Of a stretch of DNA of 64,000 nucleotides, positions 33,766-41,542 are shown in pieces (within the stretch, counting starts at the first letter, position 1; every line of letters begins with the position of its first letter). The notes beneath the pieces are model-generated. The model was not told the origin of the DNA, made no database searches, and worked only from the letters and a program-made list of their open reading frames with translations. Both the position numbers and the translations under genes were made by a program. Location of the stretch: contig JAEWRW010000031.1 of assembly GCA_023398815.1 (NCBI GenBank), forward strand, positions 62,001 through 126,000, in the 5' to 3' direction. The DNA comes from Bacillota bacterium. Its GTDB lineage: Bacteria; Bacillota; Clostridia; Christensenellales; UMGS416.

Positions 33766-34087
33766 TAAATACTTATGAGTTATTTTATTGTATCTTGTCG
33801 ATGAATGTGTGTTGTGATTTGATATGGTATCGTAACTGGTCCAGGCTTTGTAGCCGGAGATCCCTTGGCTGCAAAGTGCGCTGGACACCATTTGTGGAAC
33901 GTCAAAAAGGGTTAGCCCCAAGCTTGTATAAGTTGTGGTGTGGTATGCTTTTGTCGCCTGCCAAAGGGCTGCAAAAGGAGGCTGTCTCAAAACTTTGGTG
34001 AAGTCGGAAGAAACATCTGTAGGTCAGATTTATCAACAAACGGAATCCCGATGAAGGGTGCAGGCTTTTTGGCCTGTCATACCAGTA
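33766..34087. other. AT-rich gap with possible insertion-sequence end
   Basis: About 320 bp of lower GC than its neighbours, with no convincing gene. GGCTGTCTCAAAACTTTG at 33981-33998 resembles the outer end of IS1182-like insertion sequences, but no transposase or matching inverted end was found nearby. Possibly the scar of a lost element. Confidence 0.35.
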
Positions 34088-36853
34088 TTACCCCACAATC
34101 TCCACCCGGCTGCCGCCGGTGCGCTCCTTCGTCACCACGATTTGCATGTCGATTTTTTCCTTCAGCTCCGCCACGTGGGAGATGATGCCCACCAGACGAT
34201 TGCCCTCGCTCAAGCCAGCCAAAGCACGCATGGCCTGCTGCAGCGTTTCGCTGTCCAGCGAGCCAAACCCCTCGTCCACAAACATGCAATCCAGCCGGAT
34301 GCCGCCAGCCGAGGACTGTATCTCATCGGAAAGCCCTAGTGCCAGCGACAGCGATGCCATGAACGACTCCCCGCCCGACAGCGTCTTGATGCTCCGCTCG
34401 GTGCCGTTGTAGTGGTCGACGACATCCAGCTCCAACCCGCTTTGGCTGCGATTGTTCTCCGCCTCCACCCGGCGCTTCAGCTCATACTGCCCGCCGGACA
34501 TGACCATGAAACGCGTATTGGCCCGGGCCAGTACACGGTCAAAGCAGGTCATCTGCACGTAGGTTTCCAGCATGACCTTCTCCTTGCCAGCGAGGGTGCC
34601 ACAGGCGGTGTTGGTGAGGGCACGAATCCAAGTCAACTTGCCTTCCAGCGCAGCCAAATCGCCGCTCTGCCGGGTGATGTTGTCCGCCGCATACCTGTTT
34701 TTGCTGATGCGCGTGGCAAGGGCGGTGATCGTGCCCTGCATGGCTCTGCGTTCCGCCAGTAGTTCTGCCTGTCTGGCGCTTGCGGCTTCGGCGTCGATGG
34801 GGTCACTCTCCGCCAATTGCCGGCTCTGTGCCGCGATCTGCCCGTGGAGCCCATCCACCTGCGCCTTGCCGTCGTGGTATGCCTTTTGGGCATCGGCAAG
34901 TGCCCGATCCAGGGCGGAACGCTGAGCCTCTGCCTGGGCGATGGCTCGCTCCGCCTGGGCTTTGTCCGCATAGGCCAGCTCCCCGGCGAGCCTCGTCAGG
35001 GTGTCCTGGGTGGATTCCTGCTCGCTCCGCAGCTGGACCAACCGCTTTTCCGTCTCCACGCATTGCCGTTCCTTCTGGCGGCTGTCCTCCTCCTGCAGCG
35101 GGATGGACGCTTCCAACTGTGCCTTGCGCTTTGCCTGCCTCTGGGCCTCGGTCAATTCCTCCTCGAGCTCGGCAACCACGTGCTCGGCCGCACGCTGGGC
35201 GTCCTGCAGCAGGGCGGCCATCTGAGCCCGCAGGCACCCGCCCAGTAGCTCGTTACATTGCCTTTCCAGTTCCGCCCAGATTTCCAGTGACTGGCCCGAC
35301 AGCTCACCGGCGGCGGCGCTGGCATCGGCAGCATTGCGCTGAGACTGTTCCGCTCCCGTTCTTGCTCGTTCCAGCTCCTCTTTGGTGGGGGCATGGCTTG
35401 CCTTGACCGCGGGGTGGGGATGATCCTTGGCGCCGCAAACCGGGCAGGGAACGCCATCCTCCAGCCCCATGGCCAGGATACCGGCCTGTTCATCCAGATA
35501 GGCGCGGTTCTTCTCGCGGTAAGCCTGGCTCAGTTCTTCCGCTTGCGCCGTCAGCATCTGGTAGCGTTGGCGGGCGCGAGCCAGGCGTTGCTCCAGCTGG
35601 GTGGCCTGCCCCAGCAGCGCCGCCATGTCACCCAAGCGCTTGCAACGCTGCGCGCCCACATCGCGCCGGTAGGTGAGCTGTGCCCGCAGGGCCTCCACGT
35701 CCTTCAGGGGCTCCAACTCCGCGCGGGCCTTCCCTAGGGCTGCGGCGGATTGGGCAAGCTGTGCGGTGATGGCCCGAAGGGCATCCTGCTGAGCGGCCAG
35801 CTCCACGCCCTTGTCTGCCAGCGTCCGTTTGAGCTGCTCCAGCCGTTCGTATTGGGGCAAGCTGCCCTTTGCTGCGGCGATGACCGCAGCGAGCTGCTCC
35901 CGCTCGGGCTGGCGCTGTTGGTGTGCCTGCAGGGCTGCCCACAGCCTTTCCTGCTCGGGTTCCTGCTCTGCCAAAGTCTTCTGCGCCGCCAAAAGACTTT
36001 GCTGCACCCGTTCCCGTTCTTCTGCCCTGCCCAACCGGGCATTGACCTGCTCCAGTTCCCGTTCCAGCCCGTCCAGTGCCTGTTGCCGTTCCTCTCTCGT
36101 CTGGTCGTCCTGCTCCAGCAGGCTCTCCAGGAGCTCCAACACTTCACCCACCGGCATTTCGCCACGGCGTGCACGCTCGGCCTCGGCAAAGAAACGGTCG
36201 CCCGGTGCGCATTCCATTCCATTGATGTACTGGGCAATGCCGCTTCGCAGCCCTTCGCATTGCCGGTTTCGTTCCCCCGCTTCGGCCTTGAGGCGCTCCT
36301 GCAAGCGCTGGAAGGGCTCGGTGCGAAAGATCTTGCGGAAGATCGCTTTTCGCTCCTCGGTGGGGGCAAGCAGCAGCTTGAGGAAATCCCCCTGTGCGAT
36401 CATGGCGATTTGGGAAAACTGCGCCCGGTCAATGCCCACAATGTCGCGAATGGCGGCATTGACCTCTCTGGTTTTGGTCACAACCCGCCCGTCCGGGTAG
36501 GTCAACTCCGCCTCTGCCCGTTGCAGCGTCTTACCGCCGCCCCGCTTGGTAGGGCGGTCATACTCCGGGTTGCGGTGCACTCTGTATTGGTTCCCCGCGT
36601 AGACAAAGACCAACTCCACCTCCGTGGGGGTGTCGTCGTCGGCGTATTTGGAGCGCAGCATGGCAGCCTCGCGGTTCTCCCCGCTGGCCTCGCCATACAG
36701 GGCGAAGGTGATCGCATCAAAGAGGGTGGTCTTCCCCGCGCCGGTGTCGCCGGTGATGAGGTAGATCCCTCGATCGCCCAGCCGGTTCATCTCCACCACG
36801 GTGCGGCCGGCGTAGGGGCCAAAGGCAGAAACGGTCAACTGCACCGGTCTCAT
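34088..36853 (-). CDS. sbcC: exonuclease SbcC
   Basis: The SMC-like ATPase subunit of the SbcCD (Rad50/Mre11-type) nuclease, which opens hairpins and processes DNA ends. It has 921 residues: N-terminal half-ATPase with Walker A TGDTGAGKTTLFDAIT (about 33), two long coiled-coil arms (about 190-460 and 500-740), a zinc hook DGVPCPVCGAKDHPHP between them (about 465-480), and C-terminal signature TLSGGESFMASLSLALGLSD with Walker B MFVDEGFGSLD. The start codon overlaps the sbcD stop by ATGA. Confidence 0.95.
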   Translation of the reverse strand: MRPVQLTVSAFGPYAGRTVVEMNRLGDRGIYLITGDTGAGKTTLFDAITFALYGEASGENREAAMLRSKYADDDTPTEVELVFVYAGNQYRVHRNPEYDRPTKRGGGKTLQRAEAELTYPDGRVVTKTREVNAAIRDIVGIDRAQFSQIAMIAQGDFLKLLLAPTEERKAIFRKIFRTEPFQRLQERLKAEAGERNRQCEGLRSGIAQYINGMECAPGDRFFAEAERARRGEMPVGEVLELLESLLEQDDQTREERQQALDGLERELEQVNARLGRAEERERVQQSLLAAQKTLAEQEPEQERLWAALQAHQQRQPEREQLAAVIAAAKGSLPQYERLEQLKRTLADKGVELAAQQDALRAITAQLAQSAAALGKARAELEPLKDVEALRAQLTYRRDVGAQRCKRLGDMAALLGQATQLEQRLARARQRYQMLTAQAEELSQAYREKNRAYLDEQAGILAMGLEDGVPCPVCGAKDHPHPAVKASHAPTKEELERARTGAEQSQRNAADASAAAGELSGQSLEIWAELERQCNELLGGCLRAQMAALLQDAQRAAEHVVAELEEELTEAQRQAKRKAQLEASIPLQEEDSRQKERQCVETEKRLVQLRSEQESTQDTLTRLAGELAYADKAQAERAIAQAEAQRSALDRALADAQKAYHDGKAQVDGLHGQIAAQSRQLAESDPIDAEAASARQAELLAERRAMQGTITALATRISKNRYAADNITRQSGDLAALEGKLTWIRALTNTACGTLAGKEKVMLETYVQMTCFDRVLARANTRFMVMSGGQYELKRRVEAENNRSQSGLELDVVDHYNGTERSIKTLSGGESFMASLSLALGLSDEIQSSAGGIRLDCMFVDEGFGSLDSETLQQAMRALAGLSEGNRLVGIISHVAELKEKIDMQIVVTKERTGGSRVEIVG

Positions 36854-37989
36854 CGGCTGCCCTCCCAAATCTCCCCAATGAGAGCGGCGGCAAAGGCCCG
36901 TTGTTCCTCGCTCATCGGTTGGTTGTTCTGCTTGTCGTAGAGTTCCTCAAACCACTGCAGCGGTGTGCGCGGCTGCCCATCCACCGGCCCATCGATGACG
37001 GCACCGGTGCGGGTGCGCTGGTTGTCGTATTCCAGCTTCATGAGGTTGGGATAGATGACCCGCAGCTTGCCGATGGCATCGGGGATGTCCTCCTCATCGG
37101 TCAGCGTCACGTGCATGTAGTCGCTGCGGTAGGTGGTGTGTTCATAAAAGCTCTTTCGGGTGAGCTCCTCGTACCGGCCGCGAATCTGGCACAAGTCTCG
37201 CAGAGGAGTGAGCGGAACGGCACGGAGGACGATAGCCCCCTTTTCCGCCAGTTCCACCAACGTCACCGATTTGCGGTGCCCCACCTCGGAGAAGGAGTAC
37301 TTGAGTGGCGTGCCGCAGTAACGGACGGTTTCTCGCCCGATGTGCTGCGGGCCGTGGATGTGCCCCAGCGCAACATAGTCAAAGGGGTCAAACACCGAAA
37401 CGTCAACATTGTCGGAGCCGCCGACCGACACTTCCTCCGAATCGCTGCGGGCCGCGCCGGTGACAAACTGATGGGTCACAAGGACATTGCGCTGCCGGGG
37501 GTCCAACGCCATCTGCCCGATGGCCACGCGAATGGCGTCGGTATACGATTCGATCGGCTCCTCCGGGAAGTACCGCCGCACATGGGCGGGCTTGAGAAAC
37601 GGCAGCAGGAAAAACCGCACTGGGCCGTATCCATCCGCAAGGGTGACGGGCTCCACCGCGCCATGGTAGACCGGCGAGAGATACACCCCGCTGCGATCCA
37701 ACAACCGTGAAGCGAAAGCAATGCGCTCGGGCGAATCGTGGTTCCCGCTGATGACGAGAACCCGTGTACCGCGTTGGGTGAGGCGCACCAGAAAATCGTC
37801 GAACACCTGCAGTGCCTCGGCCGAAGGAACCGATTTGTCGTACACATCGCCGGCAATCACCACCGCATCGGGTGTTTCGCTGTCCACCACCTCCAGAATG
37901 CGATCCAGAATGTACAGCTGATCCTCCAACATGGAGAACTCATTGACCCGTTTGCCAATGTGAAGATCGGACAGGTGAAGGAATTTCAT
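36850..37989 (-). CDS. sbcD: exonuclease SbcD
   Basis: The metallophosphoesterase subunit of SbcCD. It has 379 residues with all nuclease motifs: LHLSDLHIGKRVN (6-16), IAGDVYDKSVPSAEAL (Asp about 45), ISGNHDSPERIA (about 80-91), LVTHQFV and ALGHIHGPQHI. Start ATG 37989 follows AAGAAGGG. The only unusual point is a rather long spacing of 11 nt between that site and the start. Confidence 0.95.
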   Translation of the reverse strand: MKFLHLSDLHIGKRVNEFSMLEDQLYILDRILEVVDSETPDAVVIAGDVYDKSVPSAEALQVFDDFLVRLTQRGTRVLVISGNHDSPERIAFASRLLDRSGVYLSPVYHGAVEPVTLADGYGPVRFFLLPFLKPAHVRRYFPEEPIESYTDAIRVAIGQMALDPRQRNVLVTHQFVTGAARSDSEEVSVGGSDNVDVSVFDPFDYVALGHIHGPQHIGRETVRYCGTPLKYSFSEVGHRKSVTLVELAEKGAIVLRAVPLTPLRDLCQIRGRYEELTRKSFYEHTTYRSDYMHVTLTDEEDIPDAIGKLRVIYPNLMKLEYDNQRTRTGAVIDGPVDGQPRTPLQWFEELYDKQNNQPMSEEQRAFAAALIGEIWEGSR

Positions 37990-38177
37990 CGCAAAATTAC
38001 CCTTCTTGACGTTGTGTCCCACGATTGTAAGGTCCTCAATTACTCGCACTTACGACGCAGCGTCATTGCTCAATTGTTGGATGAGCGAAAGCCAGCTCTC
38101 TTGTCGAAACACCATGTCACATTCGGTTGCCACAAGGCTATTTCATCACCGTCGGCACCATAAAGCACCTTCACCTG

Positions 38178-38420
38178 TTAGAAATAACCATCGCCAGGCA
38201 CAGTGGTTTCCTCACTGATTACCAGCGAGGAAAGCAATGGAAGACTCTCCTCAAAGCACACATCTGATATGGCAGTCAGGTATTTTCCCAAGTTCACGAG
38301 AGCAACGCGTTGTTCGATGTCGTCAGACAATTGCGAATAGGGTAGCGTTTCACCCCTTCTGGCATAAGGCAGGTGTTTTACGGCAATCTCAACAAGGATA
38401 TGGCTGCTCAAGCTTTTCAT
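38178..38420 (-). CDS. small winged-helix-like protein, possible truncated HNH-associated domain
   Basis: An 80-residue protein. LPYSQLSDDIEQ, then NLGKYLTAISDVC and LPLLSSLVISEETTVPGDGY recall, from memory, a domain common at the N-terminus of HNH-type endonucleases and stand-alone in genomes ('...LP-L-ALVVN--TG-PG-GF'). The frame stays open for 34 codons beyond the TAA stop (QVKVLYGADGDEIALW...), so a premature stop in a longer gene is possible. The start ATG 38420 has GGGAACG upstream; a TATACT -10 lies at 38444-38449. Function unknown. Confidence 0.45.
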   Translation of the reverse strand: MKSLSSHILVEIAVKHLPYARRGETLPYSQLSDDIEQRVALVNLGKYLTAISDVCFEESLPLLSSLVISEETTVPGDGYF

Positions 38421-38744
38421 CTGCTTTCGTTCCCTTTTGTCAAAGTATAGCAGAATCACCCATGGAGGATAACGAACAATCCGCTCTTTGTTGTACTCAT
38501 GCTGGCACAATAAATCTGTTTGTTCAAAAAGCTGTCCCGTGTGCTCTTGGAGTGCATTCTCATTTCTCTCAGGCCCAGGGCAGATAACGGGCAACTTGGC
38601 TCCCGGTCAGGGGTAGCCGTTGTGAATGCTGTGAAGCTCAGCCTTCCCTCCAGTACGCATCGAAGCAGCGCAGGCAAAGCATCTATGGAAAGCCCGATGC
38701 AAGCCACTGGTTTTGCCGGTAATGATGACCATTTTCCTTTCCGG
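38421..38744. other. gap of about 320 bp, no gene recognised
   Basis: Holds the likely promoter of the 80-residue ORF (TATACT at 38444-38449, minus strand) on its left. The remainder has no frame with protein-like composition and none of the structured element modules. Base composition is lower in GC than neighbouring genes. Confidence 0.4.
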
Positions 38745-39572
38745 TTAGGAGTTTTCCTCTTCGGCTTCGTCCCTCGCACCGCCCCTGCCATGGTACCCGA
38801 TGATGGTATCCAGGTTCACATCGTGCACACTGTGGAAGATGTGCTGGTCCACGTCTGGGTTGGTCTGCCTGAGCTTGCGGATGAGGGCCTTCATCTCGTG
38901 GCGCTTGGAACCCATGCCCTCGTCGCCCAGCGCGCAGTTCTCGGTCAGGCGGCAGGCGCACTGGATGAACTGCAGGTTGTTGTGGCGCCGCCAGGCCTGG
39001 ATGTCGGCCTCCTTCACCTTGTACATGGGGCGGATGAGCTCCATGCCCTCCCAGTTGGTGCTGGTGAGTTTGGGGAGCATGGTGCGAAATTCGCCGTTGT
39101 AAAAGAGGCTCATCAGGATGGTTTCCACCACGTCGTCAAAATGGTGGCCCAGGGCGATTTTGTTGCAGCCGGCGTCTTTGGCCTGGCGGTAGAGGTAGCC
39201 GCGACGCATGCGCGCGCAGATGTAGCAGGGGTTCTTTTCAAGCTTGGCCACGTAGTTGAAAATGGGTGCATCGAAGATCTGGATGGGCAGCTGCAGGAAG
39301 GCCGCGTTTTCCTCAATCTGCTGGCGATTGACCGCGTTGTACCCCGGATCCATCACCAGGTAGGTGAGCGAAAAGGGGAATTTGCTGTACCTCTGCAGCA
39401 GCTGCAGGCACTTGGCCATCAGCATGGAGTCTTTGCCGCCGGAGATGCAGACGCCAATGTGGTCGCCGGGCGCAATGAGCCCGTACTCCCCAATGCCCGA
39501 CAAAAACGGCTTCCAGATCTGTTTGCGGAATTTCTTGGTGATGCTGTGCTCTGCCGCTTCCAACGCTGTCAT
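38745..39572 (-). CDS. TtcA-like tRNA thiolation ATPase
   Basis: A 275-residue PP-loop enzyme of the TtcA/TtuA group, which activates a tRNA base with ATP and inserts sulfur. ATP motif ICISGGKDSMLMAKC (about 41-55), CYICARMRRGYLYRQA (about 118-133) with the CxxC that binds an Fe-S cluster, and GHHFDDVVETILMSLFYNGE. A further IQCACRLTENC near residue 203 may supply the third ligand. ATG 39572 is preferred over ATG 39581 because AAAGGA is 8 nt upstream. It follows directly behind the cysteine desulfurase, its presumed sulfur source. Confidence 0.85.
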   Translation of the reverse strand: MTALEAAEHSITKKFRKQIWKPFLSGIGEYGLIAPGDHIGVCISGGKDSMLMAKCLQLLQRYSKFPFSLTYLVMDPGYNAVNRQQIEENAAFLQLPIQIFDAPIFNYVAKLEKNPCYICARMRRGYLYRQAKDAGCNKIALGHHFDDVVETILMSLFYNGEFRTMLPKLTSTNWEGMELIRPMYKVKEADIQAWRRHNNLQFIQCACRLTENCALGDEGMGSKRHEMKALIRKLRQTNPDVDQHIFHSVHDVNLDTIIGYHGRGGARDEAEEENS

Positions 39573-39577
39573 CCCAG

Positions 39578-40699
39578 TCATCCTTTGCTTTGTTTAAGTA
39601 GTGCGGCGAGACAGTCAAGAAAGCTCTCGATCTCTTCGTCCCGGGTGGTGAACCCCAAGCTCACACGCAGGGTGGATAGCGCCAGTTTTCGGTTCCCCGT
39701 CAGCGCGTAGACCGGGCGTGATGCCGTGTTGGGCGCGCAGCAGGCTGACTTGGTGGCCACGTGGATGTCCTGCGCCGCCAGCTGCTGCTGGATGGTCTCC
39801 GCCCGCAGGGTCGGCAGGCTGAGGTTCAGAATGTAGGGCGAAGCGTCGGCGGGGCTGTTGATGCGCACGGCCCCCTGGCCGGCCAGCTCCTGGCGCAGCA
39901 GGGCGTTCTGGCGGGCGGCTTGCCTCCGGTGGTCATCGCCGGCAGCCAGCGCCAGCCGCAGTGCCGTCTCCACCGCCACCGTCTGGGGTAGATCCGGCGT
40001 GCCGCTGCGGAAGGGGGTGACGCTGATGCCGCCGTGCATCTGGGGCTCCAGCAGCACCTTCGGCCCTTTGATTAAAACGCCGGCGCCGTTGAGCCCATGG
40101 AATTTGTGGGGGGAGAAGGACAGCAGATCCACCCCCGCCGCCCGCACGGGCACCTTGCCCACCGCCTGGGTGGCGTCCACATGCAGGAAGCAATGGGGAC
40201 GGCCCGCCAACAGCGCAGCAATGTCGTCCAGCGGCTGGCGGATGCCAATTTCACTATCCACCGCGCAGACCGACACCAAAATGGTGTCCTCTCGCAGCAG
40301 GCTCTTCAGGTGGTCAAGGTCAACCTGCCCACTGTCAGTCAGGTCCACGCAGTCCACCTCGTAGCCCCGGCTCTGGAGCCAGGCCAGCGGCCCGCTCACC
40401 GAGGAGTGTTCCAGCGCGGTCGTCACGATGTGCCGGCCATGCTTCTGGTACTGTGCAGCCACGCCCTTGATGGCCAGGTTGTTGGCCTCGGTGGCGCCGG
40501 AGGTGAGGACGACCCCGTCCGCAGCCACGCCCAGGGCAGCCGCGATGGCTTCCAAGGCCTCCAGCAGGCGCTGATGGGCGGCGGCACCGGCACCGTGGGG
40601 GGAATTGGGGTTGCCAGCGTAGCGCCGGGCAGCCTCGCAATAGGCCTCCAGCACGGCAGGGTCAACCGGGGTATTGGCGGCGTGGTCGAGATAAATCAT
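39578..40699 (-). CDS. cysteine desulfurase, NifS/IscS-like
   Basis: A 373-residue PLP enzyme releasing sulfur from cysteine. It shows MIYLDHAANTPVDPAVLEAY, LTSGATEANNLAIKG, TTALEHSSV (about 99), HVDATQAVGKVP (about 180) and the PLP-lysine segment LLSFSPHKFHGLNGAGVL (Lys about 204). The catalytic Cys loop reads TKSACCAPN (about 322). It probably feeds the TtcA-like enzyme. There is no ribosome binding site before ATG 40699, and TATAAT ends only 7 nt upstream, so the mRNA looks leaderless. Confidence 0.92.
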   Translation of the reverse strand: MIYLDHAANTPVDPAVLEAYCEAARRYAGNPNSPHGAGAAAHQRLLEALEAIAAALGVAADGVVLTSGATEANNLAIKGVAAQYQKHGRHIVTTALEHSSVSGPLAWLQSRGYEVDCVDLTDSGQVDLDHLKSLLREDTILVSVCAVDSEIGIRQPLDDIAALLAGRPHCFLHVDATQAVGKVPVRAAGVDLLSFSPHKFHGLNGAGVLIKGPKVLLEPQMHGGISVTPFRSGTPDLPQTVAVETALRLALAAGDDHRRQAARQNALLRQELAGQGAVRINSPADASPYILNLSLPTLRAETIQQQLAAQDIHVATKSACCAPNTASRPVYALTGNRKLALSTLRVSLGFTTRDEEIESFLDCLAALLKQSKG

Positions 40700-40706
40700 A
40701 CCGTGT

Positions 40707-40735
40707 ATTATACCGGAGTTTCCTTGCTGGTACAA
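40707..40735 (-). promoter_or_regulatory. promoter giving a leaderless desulfurase mRNA
   Basis: Minus-strand -10 TATAAT at 40707-40712, with a weak -35 (TTGTAC, 40730-40735) at 17-bp spacing. Transcription should start at 40700 or 40699, i.e. at the ATG. Confidence 0.6.
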
Positions 40736-40739
40736 CGTG

Positions 40740-41020
40740 AGGGACTGCCGCTACCCGTGCGCGTGGCTGTCCTCCCCATTGAGGCAGGGCTCTGGCCTTC
40801 GCCACGCACAGCAATGCCCGGCGGCGTGGCCGACGGGCAAGGGATAGTTATTGGCTTTGGCGCACAGAGGCGGTTGCGCTTCCGGTTGTCCCGATGCGCG
40901 GCAACACACAACAGGCCCTAACCCCGGTGGGGACTCCCGTTCGTCCTGCCGGAAGGGCGCAATGCTTTGCCAGGGAAAGCAATCCGGTCGGCGGGGAGTC
41001 AGTCAAGAGCGGGTTCCCGC
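40740..41020. other. gap of about 280 bp with inverted repeats
   Basis: Contains GAGCGGGAACCCGCTC (41005-41020), a likely terminator of the membrane protein gene on the minus strand, and several imperfect GC-rich repeats (for example CCGGCGGCGTGGCCG near 40817). No gene is supported. It lacks the P2 loop of the structured element family. Confidence 0.45.
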
Positions 41021-41413
41021 TCACTCCTCGTCTTCGGTGGCCTGGGCCGTCAGGTTCCACACGCGGAAATACTTGGTGTACTGCCGTGCTTCCAACACAA
41101 TCTCTTTGCCGTCGCCGGCGAAGATGTATTTGCCTTCGGTCTCCTGCTGGAAGTCGACGGCGTACTCGTCCTCCACATAGGCGAAGAGCTCGTCGTAGTC
41201 GCCCGCGGGGGTGAGGTAGGTCGTGGGGTCGTCCTGGATGATGGCGTAGTCGTGATCTTCCAGCGAGACCTCCGCCATGCCGCGCAGGATGGGAATGGGG
41301 TTGCCCTCCTGGAAGATGTACGCCCGGTTGATGACAAACAGTGTCAACACCAGCAGCGCAGCGACCCCCAGGATGAGCGGATACATGACCAGTCTGGTTC
41401 TGCTCTTTCGCAC
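41021..41413 (-). CDS. small single-pass membrane protein of unknown function
   Basis: A 130-residue protein: basic N-terminus (RKSRTRLVM), one transmembrane helix (about 10-30), then a Asp/Glu-rich outer domain that ends ATEDEE. I do not recognise the family. GTG 41413 is the start because GGGAGG lies 7 nt before it; upstream in-frame codons have none. It is divergent from the binding-protein gene at 41543. Confidence 0.6.
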   Translation of the reverse strand: MRKSRTRLVMYPLILGVAALLVLTLFVINRAYIFQEGNPIPILRGMAEVSLEDHDYAIIQDDPTTYLTPAGDYDELFAYVEDEYAVDFQQETEGKYIFAGDGKEIVLEARQYTKYFRVWNLTAQATEDEE

Positions 41414-41507
41414 CCGGCATCCTCCCATCCACTTCGTGCGGTATGCACATTTCCTATATACTACCATTGAATTGGTCGATCTGTAAACTGCCGCGCCAGT
41501 CGTCAGG

Positions 41508-41536
41508 TTTACGCCATGGGGGGCCTGTGTTATAAT
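41508..41536 (+). promoter_or_regulatory. promoter giving a leaderless binding-protein mRNA
   Basis: -35 TTTACG (41508-41513), 17-bp spacer, perfect -10 TATAAT (41531-41536). Six bases separate the -10 from ATG 41543, so the mRNA should begin at the start codon. Confidence 0.65.
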
Positions 41537-41542
41537 ACCAAC

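Noticed and set aside
40740..41020. Seventh copy of the structured element in the 40.8 kb gap
   Set aside because: It has GC-rich inverted repeats and a GCCGCGCATCGG stretch, but lacks the linker and the P2 loop/stem combination.
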